This document shows, piece after piece, positions 9,107 to 16,550 of a stretch of 64,000 nt of DNA. The notes below the pieces were generated by a model. It was not told the DNA's origin. It did not search any database and saw only the letters and a list, made by a program, of their open reading frames with translations. The stretch spans positions 80,062 to 144,061 of the forward strand of contig NZ_JAJOZE010000001.1 in the NCBI RefSeq assembly GCF_021166585.1. The letters are read 5' to 3'. Position numbers and translations under genes: made by a program. The DNA is from Metabacillus kandeliae. Lineage in GTDB: Bacteria > Bacillota > Bacilli > Bacillales > Bacillaceae. Every line of letters starts with the position of its first letter. Positions within the stretch are counted from its first letter, which is position 1.

Positions 9107-9835
9107 ATGAGAATAGACAAGCTACTCGCCAACAGCGGCTTTGGCAGCAGAAAAGAAGTAAAGAAGCTTCTGAAAAGCGGGCAAGTGAAGGCGGACGGCG
9201 AGGTTGTGAAAGACCCGAAAACACATGTTGATCCGGATTCGCAGGAAGTTACGGTGCAGGATGCAATTGTGGAATACAGGGAGTTTATTTACTTAGTGAT
9301 GAATAAACCGGCAGGACTGCTTTCAGCGACAGAGGATCTGTCACAGGAAACAGTGGTGGATATTCTTGAACCGGAGGATGCGATGCTTGAGCCGTTTCCA
9401 GTAGGGCGGCTTGACAAGGATACAGAAGGGCTGCTGCTTATTACTAATGACGGCCAGCTGGCACACCAGCTCTTGTCACCGAAAAAGCATGTGCCCAAAA
9501 CATATTTTGCTGAAATTGCAGGCTGTGTAACAGAGGAAGACATAGAAGCGTTTAAAAAAGGCGTCACACTTGATGATGACTATTTGACAAAGCCGGCTGT
9601 ACTGAACATATTAGAGTCAGACAGCACGTCAAAAATTGAGCTGACGATTACGGAAGGCAAGTTCCATCAAGTTAAAAGAATGTTTGAAGCGGTCGGAAAG
9701 AAAGTAACCTATCTGAAAAGATTGAGCATGGGTCCGCTAACGCTTGATGAAGATCTTGAGCCTGGGGAATACAGAGAGCTTGATGAAGAGGAAGTGGAAG
9801 AGCTCAGAAATGCGCAGGCTCTTTCAATAGACTGA
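9107..9835 (+). CDS. RsuA-family 16S rRNA pseudouridine synthase
   Basis: 242 residues. An N-terminal S4 RNA-binding domain (RIDKLLANSGFGSRKEVKKLL) is followed by the pseudouridine synthase core with GRLDKDTEGLLLITNDG, whose Asp (LDKDT) is the catalytic residue class. The enzyme isomerises a uridine in small-subunit rRNA. The ATG at 9107 has GGAGGA seven bases upstream; the longer frame from 9053 would run through the terminator hairpin and is rejected. It follows ytgP, as in B. subtilis, and has its own terminator. Confidence 0.88.
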   Translation: MRIDKLLANSGFGSRKEVKKLLKSGQVKADGEVVKDPKTHVDPDSQEVTVQDAIVEYREFIYLVMNKPAGLLSATEDLSQETVVDILEPEDAMLEPFPVGRLDKDTEGLLLITNDGQLAHQLLSPKKHVPKTYFAEIAGCVTEEDIEAFKKGVTLDDDYLTKPAVLNILESDSTSKIELTITEGKFHQVKRMFEAVGKKVTYLKRLSMGPLTLDEDLEPGEYRELDEEEVEELRNAQALSID

Positions 9836-9836
9836 A

Positions 9837-9867
9837 AAAAGGTGCAGCAAGCATGCTGCACCTTTTT
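9837..9867 (+). terminator. rho-independent terminator
   Basis: AAAAGGTGCAGC / GCTGCACCTTTTT hairpin directly after the pseudouridine synthase stop. Confidence 0.88.
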
Positions 9868-9878
9868 ATGTACGTTTA

Positions 9879-10100
9879 TTAGGATGAAATTTTGACTTTT
9901 CTTTTTGTGGTGGTCCATTTGCCTCTGCTTGGACTACTTACAAGGTCATTATAGGATAACACATTCAAATCGCGCTGAATTGTTCTCGGCGTAATGCCAA
10001 ATTCATCAACTAGCTGCTGAGTTGTTACCGTGCCTCTTTCGAAAATGAACATGTAAATGGATTTGATGCGCGTTAGCATACGGTTTGTTGAAGGTTTCAA
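9879..10100 (-). CDS. ytzE: DeoR-type HTH regulator YtzE
   Basis: 73 residues, essentially only a DeoR-type winged helix: TTQQLVDEFGITPRTIQRDL is the helix-turn-helix and the tail (SRGKWTTTKRKVK) is basic. No sugar-phosphate sensing domain is present, as in B. subtilis YtzE, so how it senses a signal is unclear. The start is taken at a TTG (10100) because AAGGAGTGG precedes it directly; the longer frame to 10118 would put the start upstream of that site. Convergent with the pseudouridine synthase gene. Confidence 0.82.
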   Translation of the reverse strand: MKPSTNRMLTRIKSIYMFIFERGTVTTQQLVDEFGITPRTIQRDLNVLSYNDLVSSPSRGKWTTTKRKVKISS

Positions 10101-10118
10101 AAAACCACTCCTTATCAC

Positions 10119-10506
10119 TTAATCGCATTGGCAAAGGTCCGATAGTCCTATCCTAGATCCCCAAAAAGAATGTCATTTTTGCTCTTTATTGAATTGTATT
10201 TATCTCTATATTTGTATTTTACACTTTTAGAACAAAGGTATCTAGAAATAAGGGCAAATTTACACAATATTTACACTGGAAATTAGTGTTGGCTTTCTGC
10301 ACACTACACTATATGTAGTATGGAGGTTATGATATGCCATTGTAAAGCGAAACTTATGTAAAAATCCTGGTAATTGACTCCCCAATAAGGATAAAATGGT
10401 ATTGCTGGGTTTTTGTAGGTCTAAAGAATGATACGGACGAAACATAGTTGGATCATTCGGCACATATAGTAATCATTGAATCTAACTGCAGAGGAGTGGA
10501 CGCATA
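10119..10506. other. intergenic region without a supported gene
   Basis: 388 bp, AT-rich, between divergent genes. It must hold promoters for ytzE and the downstream membrane protein. A weak sigma-A-like pair (TTGGCT at about 10288, TATGTA 17 bases later) is the only candidate I see. The short open frame at 10260-10463 on the minus strand has no convincing ribosome site or recognisable sequence. Confidence 0.5.
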
Positions 10507-10872
10507 ATGCTGAATGGAAAATCTCTTGACGCTGTATCTAAAATCTCGGCATGGGGCAAGCTGACAGGCTGGTTCATGGCGGTTACCGGAGGGCTTAGCG
10601 CTTTAACCGGTATTTTTGCATTCGTCATCGGTGCTGTACCAGGCATACTTGAATTGATTATTGGTATTTTTCTTATTAAAGCTGCTGGAAAAGCAGGAGA
10701 TTTAAAGCTGGATCAGTCAGAGAACAATTTAAGCGAGTTTCTTTCCAATCTTGCTGTTTATTTTAAAATTCAGGGGATTTTGCTTCTTGTGGGGCTGGTT
10801 ATCTTCCTCTTGGCAGCAATTATTTGGGGTGCATTTATTATTAATCTTTTAGCGAATTCAGGAAGTATGTAA
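10507..10872 (+). CDS. DUF5362-like membrane protein
   Basis: 121 residues with hydrophobic segments at about 18-36, 38-58 and 86-115, joined by a polar segment (GKAGDLKLDQSENNL). The pattern and the start (SKISAWGKLTGWF) resemble DUF5362 proteins of unknown function. The ATG has AGAGGAGTGG upstream. It is a single gene ended by a strong terminator shared with the convergent permease. The family name is a moderate-confidence recall. Confidence 0.65.
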   Translation: MLNGKSLDAVSKISAWGKLTGWFMAVTGGLSALTGIFAFVIGAVPGILELIIGIFLIKAAGKAGDLKLDQSENNLSEFLSNLAVYFKIQGILLLVGLVIFLLAAIIWGAFIINLLANSGSM

Positions 10873-10906
10873 TAATTTATTCACAGTGAAAAACCCAGCG
10901 GAAAAT

Positions 10907-10943
10907 AGAAAGCCTCCTGCATTTTTGCAGGAGGCTTTCTTAT
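10907..10943. terminator. bidirectional terminator
   Basis: A perfect 15-bp stem AGAAAGCCTCCTGCA with its complement (10907-10921, 10926-10940) between convergent genes, T-rich on the plus side and A-rich on the minus side. Confidence 0.92.
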
Positions 10944-12244
10944 TAATGGTTTCCTAAGAAAATGAGCTGGATTAAAAACAGAACGGCGAACAAGTAGACG
11001 AAGAAATGGACTTCCTTTGCTTTGCCTCTGAAAATTTTCAAAATCGGGTAAGAAATAAATCCAAGTGAAATGCCTGTTGCAATACTGGAAGTAAGCGGCA
11101 TTGTCAAAATAACAAGAAAAGCTGGAAATGCTTCGTCAAGCTCGTTCCATTTAATATCAGCAATGGCACCGATCATAAGGCTGCCGACAATAATCAGCGC
11201 CGGGGCCGTAATGGCGGAAATACCTGATACTGCTCCAACAAGGGGAGCGAAGAAGGAAGCAATCAAAAACAGCACAGCAACGGTAACAGCAGTCAAACCA
11301 GTGCGTCCGCCTGCTGCAACACCTGAGGATGATTCGATATAAGCAGTAGTCGGGCTTGTTCCGAACAAAGAACCGATTGTAGTTGCTGTTGAATCGGCCA
11401 GCAGCGCCTTTCTTGCATTCGGCAATTCATTACCGCGCATCAGGCCAGCCTGTTTGGCAACCCCAATCATTGTGCCTGTTGTATCAAAAATGGTCACAAG
11501 CAGGAAGGAGAATACAACTGCATACAAACCGTGGGTGATCACATCTCCAAAAGCAGTAATAGGATTCACGACTAGTCCTTCAGGAAGATGCGGCATTGCC
11601 ACGACGCCTTCCTGGAATGTCAGCTGACCAGTGAAATAGGCAACAATTCCTGTAATCAGCATACCGATGAAGAGAGCTCCGTTAACATTCAGGCACATCA
11701 GAATTAACGTAACAGCAAGACCGATCAAGGCAAGAATAACAGACGGGGAATGAAGATCCCCTAGGGCCACAAGATTTTCTTTGTTGTCAGCGACAATGCC
11801 TGTTGTGCGCAGGCCGATAAAGGCAATAAACAAACCGATTCCGGCCGTGATGCCGTTTTTTAAATTGGACGGAATCGCTTCAATCAGCGCTTTCCGGAAA
11901 GAAGTCAAAGAAAGAATCAAAAAGATAATACCTGCAACAAACACAGCACCAAAAGCTGCCTCGTAAGGCACACCGTTTTCACCGTTTGCTACACTAAAAG
12001 CAAAATAAGCATTCATTCCCATTCCTGGTGCTATAGCAATCGGATAATTCGCGAGCAGCCCCATAATGAGCGTTCCGATGATCGCTGCAATAATAGTAGC
12101 CATGAAAACCTGCTGAAAAGGAATACCGGAATTTGATAAGATGCCAGGATTAACAACGACAATGTAGACCATCGTAAAAAAAGTGGTCATGCCGGCGATG
12201 AGTTCAGTTTTTACATTAGTATTGTGCTCTTTCAGCTTAAACAT
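10943..12244 (-). CDS. pbuO: NCS2 (AzgA-type) purine base permease, PbuO/PbuG-like
   Basis: 433 residues and about 12 membrane segments. The motifs GMTTFFTMVYIVVVNP and APGMGMNAYFAF near the N-terminus, and GTSPTTAYIESSSGVAAGGRTG in the middle, mark the AzgA branch that imports adenine, guanine or hypoxanthine with protons. B. subtilis pbuO sits at the same place next to pepV/ytjP. The ATG at 12244 has GGAGGTTT upstream. PurR-box-like sequences overlap its promoter, so repression when purines are plentiful is likely. Confidence 0.88.
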   Translation of the reverse strand: MFKLKEHNTNVKTELIAGMTTFFTMVYIVVVNPGILSNSGIPFQQVFMATIIAAIIGTLIMGLLANYPIAIAPGMGMNAYFAFSVANGENGVPYEAAFGAVFVAGIIFLILSLTSFRKALIEAIPSNLKNGITAGIGLFIAFIGLRTTGIVADNKENLVALGDLHSPSVILALIGLAVTLILMCLNVNGALFIGMLITGIVAYFTGQLTFQEGVVAMPHLPEGLVVNPITAFGDVITHGLYAVVFSFLLVTIFDTTGTMIGVAKQAGLMRGNELPNARKALLADSTATTIGSLFGTSPTTAYIESSSGVAAGGRTGLTAVTVAVLFLIASFFAPLVGAVSGISAITAPALIIVGSLMIGAIADIKWNELDEAFPAFLVILTMPLTSSIATGISLGFISYPILKIFRGKAKEVHFFVYLFAVLFLIQLIFLGNH

Positions 12245-12257
12245 GAAGAAACCTCCA

Positions 12258-12316
12258 AATAACGAACATTATTTATAACCATAGACTATATTATTCGTTT
12301 TTATGACAAAATGCAA
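12258..12316 (-). promoter_or_regulatory. pbuO promoter with paired PurR boxes
   Basis: On the minus strand, TTGCAT (12316-12311) and TAATAT (12293-12288) are 17 bases apart. Two PurBox-like 13-mers in opposite orientation lie at 12258-12270 (core ACGAAC) and 12290-12302 (complement core ACGAAT); the latter overlaps the -10 and spacer. Placement fits repression by PurR. The 19-base gap between boxes is a little longer than I recall for classic pairs. Confidence 0.6.
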
Positions 12317-12389
12317 GACATTCATTTATTGTTTACAGGATCTTTAAAAAAGGTGAGCAAATGAGCTGGATGAGACGGAATATGCGATC

Positions 12390-12900
12390 ATTGAGGCGCT
12401 GGAACAAGTGAAGCTAGCCCGATCTGAGTCGCTTCACAAAAATCCAAAAAATTAAAACCGGACTTTTCGGATTTTCCTCCAGCGCTTGTCGGGGCTGAAC
12501 AAGCGGCTTCCGCTTTTCTTGATCCAGCTCCAGCCGCTAGCCCCTCGAGTCGCTTCACAAAAATTCAAAAAGTCAAAACCGGACTTTCTGGATTTTTGCT
12601 CCAGCGCTTGTCAGGGCTGAACAAGCGGCTTCCGCTTTTCTCACTATCCAGCTACAGCGCCTAGCCCGATCTGAGTCGCTTCAGAAAATCCCAAAAAGTC
12701 AAAGACCGGACTTTTCGTGATTTTCTTCCAGCGCTTGTCGGGGCTAAACAAGGCGCTTCCGCTTTTCTTCAATGTCCAGCTCCAGCCGCTAGCCCCTCGA
12801 GTCGCTTCACAAAAATCCAAAAAGTCAAAACCGGACTTTCTGGATTTTTGCTCCAGCACTTGTCGGGGCTGAACAAGCGGCTTCCGCTTTTCTCCATCCA
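12390..12900. repeat. array of four copies of the ~124-bp modular repeat
   Basis: Four head-to-tail units beginning near 12408 (5' end degraded), 12526, 12649 and 12776. Each unit has an outer arm (CTAGCCC...), a central hairpin of the type AAAATCC-AAAAGTC / GACTTTT-GGATTTT, the conserved GCTTGTCGGGGCTGAACAAGCGG and ends in CTTCCGCTTTTCT. Related copies occur near 30.6, 38.0 and 51.8-52.5 kb. Short open frames inside are artefacts. Confidence 0.9.
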
Positions 12901-12962
12901 GTGGTATCTTAGCATATATAGGTACAAACTATACATACACAAAATCTAAAGAGGTGAGCGGG

Positions 12963-14360
12963 ATGGTTGAATGGCAGGATGAGGCTGCGAAGAGGAAAGA
13001 GCAGCTTGTATCTGATGCACAGGAATTTTTGCGCATTAAGAGTGTTTTGGATGAAGAAGGCGGAACGGAAGGGGCTCCGTTTGGAAAGGGAATAAATGAG
13101 GCGCTTCATTATTTGCTTGATAAAGGTAAAGCAGATGGATTCACAGTGAAGAATTTAGACGGCTATGCGGCGCATATCGAGATGGGCGAAGGCGATGAGG
13201 TGATTGGGGTTCTTTGCCACATCGATGTTGTGCCTGAAGGCGATGGATGGACCAGCGATCCATTCAGTGCAGAGATCAGGGACGGCAAAATTTTTGCCCG
13301 CGGCGCTTTGGATGATAAAGGGCCGACAATGGCAGCCTATCATGCCATGAAGCTTGTAAAAGAGATGGGACTGAAGCTGAACAAGAGAGTGCGTATGATT
13401 ATCGGTACGGATGAGGAGAGCGATTGGCGCTGTGTGGAGCATTATTTCAAGCATGAGGAAATGCCTGTCATGGGATTTGCTCCTGATGCAGACTTTCCGA
13501 TTATTAATGCGGAAAAAGGGCTCATTGATGCTGTGCTGATTACTCAGTTCCCTGAAGAAAAGCCGTCAGATCAAGCTGTGCTGCTGGAAAGGTTTGAGTC
13601 AGGCCGCCGCTTTAACATGGTGCCGGATTTGGCAGAGGCTGTGTTATCAGGTCCTGGCAGCCAGGAGCTTGCAGACGGGTTTGACCGTTATTTGGCCGAG
13701 CATGGAATAAAGGGACAAGCAGTGGAAAAGGAAGGCAAACTTCATTTTCGCGTAGAAGGTGTTTCCGCCCATGCGATGGAGCCTGATAACGGGAAGAATG
13801 CTGGCATATATCTTGCTGCCTATTTAGTGGATGAAAAACTGGATAAGCATGCAAGCCAATTTCTTTCTTTAGCCTCTGATTATTTTCAGGATGATACAAG
13901 GGGCAAAAAACTTGGCATTGAAATGAAAGATGAGATCAGCGGAGACTTAACGGTCAATGCAGGGATCATCAGCTACAGGTATGAAAATGGCGGCAAGCTT
14001 GGGATTAACATCCGCTATCCTGTTACTGCTAAATCTGACCGGATTCAGGAGCAGCTGAAAAAAATTCCGGGTATGAAGCTGGAAAGCTTCAGCGATTCAA
14101 AGCCTCATCATGTTGACGCACAGCACCCGCTCATTCAGAAGCTTCAAAAAGTGTATGAAGAGCAAACAGGTGAAAAAGCGGAGCTGATTTCAATTGGCGG
14201 CGGAACGTATGCCAGATCGCTGGAAGCAGGGGTGGCTTTTGGTCCTCTTTTCCCTGGACGGCCTGACATTGCCCATCAGAAGGATGAGTACATGGAAATT
14301 GAAGATTTAGTTAAGGCAGCAGGCATCTATGCCCAAGCAATATACGAGCTTGCCAAATAA
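12963..14360 (+). CDS. pepV: dipeptidase PepV (M20 family)
   Basis: 465-residue zinc dipeptidase that cleaves dipeptides taken into the cytoplasm. CHIDVVPEGDGW holds the first metal-binding His and catalytic Asp; ARGALDDKGP holds the bridging Asp; GTDEESDW the catalytic Glu; and APDADFP another metal ligand. The SAHAMEPDNG segment belongs to the lid domain. Length fits PepV (B. subtilis YtjP). Start taken at ATG 12963, because the AGAGGTGA site at 12949-12956 spaces correctly to it; the GTG at 12954 overlaps that site. Confidence 0.92.
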   Translation: MVEWQDEAAKRKEQLVSDAQEFLRIKSVLDEEGGTEGAPFGKGINEALHYLLDKGKADGFTVKNLDGYAAHIEMGEGDEVIGVLCHIDVVPEGDGWTSDPFSAEIRDGKIFARGALDDKGPTMAAYHAMKLVKEMGLKLNKRVRMIIGTDEESDWRCVEHYFKHEEMPVMGFAPDADFPIINAEKGLIDAVLITQFPEEKPSDQAVLLERFESGRRFNMVPDLAEAVLSGPGSQELADGFDRYLAEHGIKGQAVEKEGKLHFRVEGVSAHAMEPDNGKNAGIYLAAYLVDEKLDKHASQFLSLASDYFQDDTRGKKLGIEMKDEISGDLTVNAGIISYRYENGGKLGINIRYPVTAKSDRIQEQLKKIPGMKLESFSDSKPHHVDAQHPLIQKLQKVYEEQTGEKAELISIGGGTYARSLEAGVAFGPLFPGRPDIAHQKDEYMEIEDLVKAAGIYAQAIYELAK

Positions 14361-14369
14361 TGGCGTTCA

Positions 14370-14401
14370 AGCAGGGGGACAGCAGTCTCTCTGCTTTTTT
14401 A
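14370..14401 (+). terminator. rho-independent terminator after pepV
   Basis: An 11-bp stem with two GU pairs (14370-14380 with 14385-14395) followed by T6. Confidence 0.75.
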
Positions 14402-14413
14402 TTCTGACAAAAG

Positions 14414-14482
14414 TTGAATTATTCAGAAGATTTGTATTATCATAGGGATGTATCGTACATACCAACCGGTTAGTAAGTAAAG
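14414..14482 (+). promoter_or_regulatory. promoter and candidate TetR operator of the acyl-CoA island
   Basis: TTGAAT (14414-14419) with TATTAT (14435) or TATCAT (14438) makes a weak sigma-A promoter. Downstream, 14456-14479 forms an imperfect palindrome centred between 14467 and 14468 (ATACCAACC / GGTTAGTAA), the usual form of operators for TetR regulators of acyl-CoA metabolism. It lies just before the ribosome site, so a bound repressor would block transcription. The island's own TetR gene is the likely partner. Confidence 0.5.
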
Positions 14483-14495
14483 GGGGAAGCATCCA

Positions 14496-15722
14496 TTGGA
14501 TTTTTCTTATTCCGAAAAAGTGAAGGATCTGGAAAAGCGATTAAATCAGTTTATGGAGGAGCACGTTTATCCGAATGAAAAAACATACGAGGATCAGCTG
14601 AACAGCCAAAGGTCGAGGTGGGATAAGGTACCGGACATCATGGAGCAGTTAAAGAAAATGGCAAAGAAGGAGGGACTGTGGAATCTGTTTTTGCCTGAAA
14701 GCGAGTATGGTGCAGGCCTGACAAATCAGGAATATGCCCCTTTGTGCGAGATTATGGGCCGTTCTCTGATCGGGCCGGAAGTGTTTAACTGCTCTGCACC
14801 TGATACAGGAAATATGGAGGTTTTGGTCAGGTATGGAACAGAGGAGCAGAAGGAAAAGTGGCTGCAGCCTCTTCTAGAAGGAGAAATCAGATCCTGTTTC
14901 TCCATGACAGAGCCTGATACCGCTTCGGCTGATGCTACGAACATTTCCTGCCGGATTGAAAAAGAGGGAGACGAATACGTCATTAATGGGCGGAAGTGGT
15001 GGTCATCAGGGGCAGGAGATCCAAGGTGCCGGATTGCCATCGTAATGGGGAAGAACGATCCATCGGCAGAAAAATATGAACAGCAGTCCATGATTCTTGT
15101 TCCGCTTGATGCAGCTGGGGTGAAAATTGAACGGACGCTTTCCGTATTTGGATATGATCATGCTCCGCATGGACATGCGGAAATATCCTTTGAAAATGTC
15201 CGCGTGCCAAAGGATAACATGCTTTGGGGCGAAGGCAAAGGCTTTGCGATTGCACAGGGAAGGCTCGGTCCGGGAAGAATTCATCATTGCATGAGGCTGA
15301 TCGGGGCAGCGGAAAGAGCACTTGAATTATTATGTAAGCGTGTTCAATCGAGAGAAGCGTTTGGCAAATCTCTTTCAAGGCAGGGTGTGATTCAGGATTG
15401 GATTGCAGAATCCAGGATTGAAATCGAGCAGGCGCGTCTTCTGACGCTTAAAGCGGCTTACATGATGGATACGGCAGGCAATAAGAAAGCGAAGGCAGAG
15501 ATTGCAATGATAAAAGTCATTGCGCCGAACATGGCGCTTAATGTCATTGACAGAGCCATCCAGGCTTTTGGAGGAGCAGGAGTCTCAGAAGACTTTCCGC
15601 TTGCTGCCCACTGGGCAAATGCCAGGACGCTGAGACTTGCAGACGGCCCTGACGAAGTACACAAAGCACAGCTGGCGCGGCTTGAGCTTAAAAAATATGC
15701 ACAGCCGCTTCAGACGGTGTAA
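14496..15722 (+). CDS. ACAD10/11-type acyl-CoA dehydrogenase (LvaC-like)
   Basis: 408 residues; FAD-binding acyl-CoA dehydrogenase fold. Motifs [45 protein letters not shown] and QAFGGAGVS are those I recall from vertebrate ACAD11 and from LvaC of the Pseudomonas levulinate pathway. Where classical enzymes have YEGT with the catalytic Glu, this one has ADGP, so Asp383 occupies that position. In the lva system this type works on a 4-phospho-acyl-CoA made by a kinase, losing phosphate to give an enoyl-CoA. The start is TTG 14496 with AGGGGGAAG upstream. First gene of the island; SDR follows 12 bases later. Confidence 0.88.
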   Translation: MDFSYSEKVKDLEKRLNQFMEEHVYPNEKTYEDQLNSQRSRWDKVPDIMEQLKKMAKKEGLWNLFLPESEYGAGLTNQEYAPLCEIMGRSLIGPEVFNCSAPDTGNMEVLVRYGTEEQKEKWLQPLLEGEIRSCFSMTEPDTASADATNISCRIEKEGDEYVINGRKWWSSGAGDPRCRIAIVMGKNDPSAEKYEQQSMILVPLDAAGVKIERTLSVFGYDHAPHGHAEISFENVRVPKDNMLWGEGKGFAIAQGRLGPGRIHHCMRLIGAAERALELLCKRVQSREAFGKSLSRQGVIQDWIAESRIEIEQARLLTLKAAYMMDTAGNKKAKAEIAMIKVIAPNMALNVIDRAIQAFGGAGVSEDFPLAAHWANARTLRLADGPDEVHKAQLARLELKKYAQPLQTV

Positions 15723-15734
15723 GGAGGAAGAAGC

Positions 15735-16511
15735 ATGCACATAAAAGACTTATTCAGCCTGGCTGGAAAAACAGCGATTGTAACAGGCGGAGGAAGAGGG
15801 CTCGGCGAACAGATTGCGGAAGGTTTGGCTGAAGCTTGCGCCAATCTTGTGCTTTGTTCGAGGAAAAAGGAAGCCTGTGAGGAAACAGCGCGGAGGCTGC
15901 AGGAGGAAAAAGGAATAAGGGCCATTGCTCTAGCCTGTGATGTGACGTCACAGGAGGATGTGCAGCAGGTGATGAGTGCTGCTGAAGAGGAGTTCGGCAC
16001 GATTGATATTCTCGTGAATAACAGCGGAGCAACATGGGGAGCGCCGGCTGCAGAAATGCCGCTTGATGCTTGGAAAAAGGTCATCGATGTGAATGTCACA
16101 GGAACATTTCTTATGTCACAGGAAGCCGGAAAAAGAATGATCAGGCAGGGCAGCGGCAAAATCATCAACATTTCTTCTGTTGCAGGACTTGGCGGGGCAG
16201 ATCCAAGGTACATGGACACGATCGGCTACAACACAAGCAAAGGAGCCGTGATTACTTTTACAAAGGATCTGGCTGCCAAATGGGGCGCGCACGGCATTAA
16301 TGTAAACGCCATTGCGCCAGGATTTTTCCCGACAAAAATGTCTAAGGTGCTGATTGAACAGGGACATGATTATCTTCTGGAAATGACGCCTTTAAAGAGG
16401 TTCGGCACAGAGGATGATTTAAAAGGAGCAGCCGTTTACCTCGCCTCAAAAGCTTCTGATTATATGACGGGCGATGTGCTCATTATTGACGGAGGCAGCC
16501 ACGTGCTTTAA
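15735..16511 (+). CDS. short-chain dehydrogenase/reductase (gluconate-5-dehydrogenase/LvaD-like)
   Basis: 258 residues. The NAD(P)-binding TGGGRGLG lies at residues 17-24, NNSG near 91-94, a catalytic Ser in NISS, and the YxxxK pair is Tyr165/Lys169. The C-terminal IIDGG motif is complete, so it should be active. SDRs of this kind reduce a keto group or oxidise a hydroxyl. Lying between an ACAD10/11-type dehydrogenase and a ligase, it matches the lvaC-lvaD-lvaE order; in that pathway the SDR reduces a 4-keto-acyl-CoA to 4-hydroxyacyl-CoA. Substrate here is inferred only. AGGAGGAAG precedes the ATG. Confidence 0.85.
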   Translation: MHIKDLFSLAGKTAIVTGGGRGLGEQIAEGLAEACANLVLCSRKKEACEETARRLQEEKGIRAIALACDVTSQEDVQQVMSAAEEEFGTIDILVNNSGATWGAPAAEMPLDAWKKVIDVNVTGTFLMSQEAGKRMIRQGSGKIINISSVAGLGGADPRYMDTIGYNTSKGAVITFTKDLAAKWGAHGINVNAIAPGFFPTKMSKVLIEQGHDYLLEMTPLKRFGTEDDLKGAAVYLASKASDYMTGDVLIIDGGSHVL

Positions 16512-16550
16512 ATAGGCATGCACTTATATAACGAATTCAGGAGGTGTTTT

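Noticed and set aside
10260-10463. 67-codon open frame on the minus strand
   Set aside because: No recognisable protein features or ribosome site, in an AT-rich regulatory interval.
12245-12350. Purine riboswitch upstream of pbuO
   Set aside because: The leader is too short and lacks the conserved loops; promoter and PurR-box-like motifs explain the sequence.
12644-12859. 71-codon open frame on the minus strand
   Set aside because: It lies wholly within the modular repeat array and its peptide repeats with the units; it is an artefact of the repeat.
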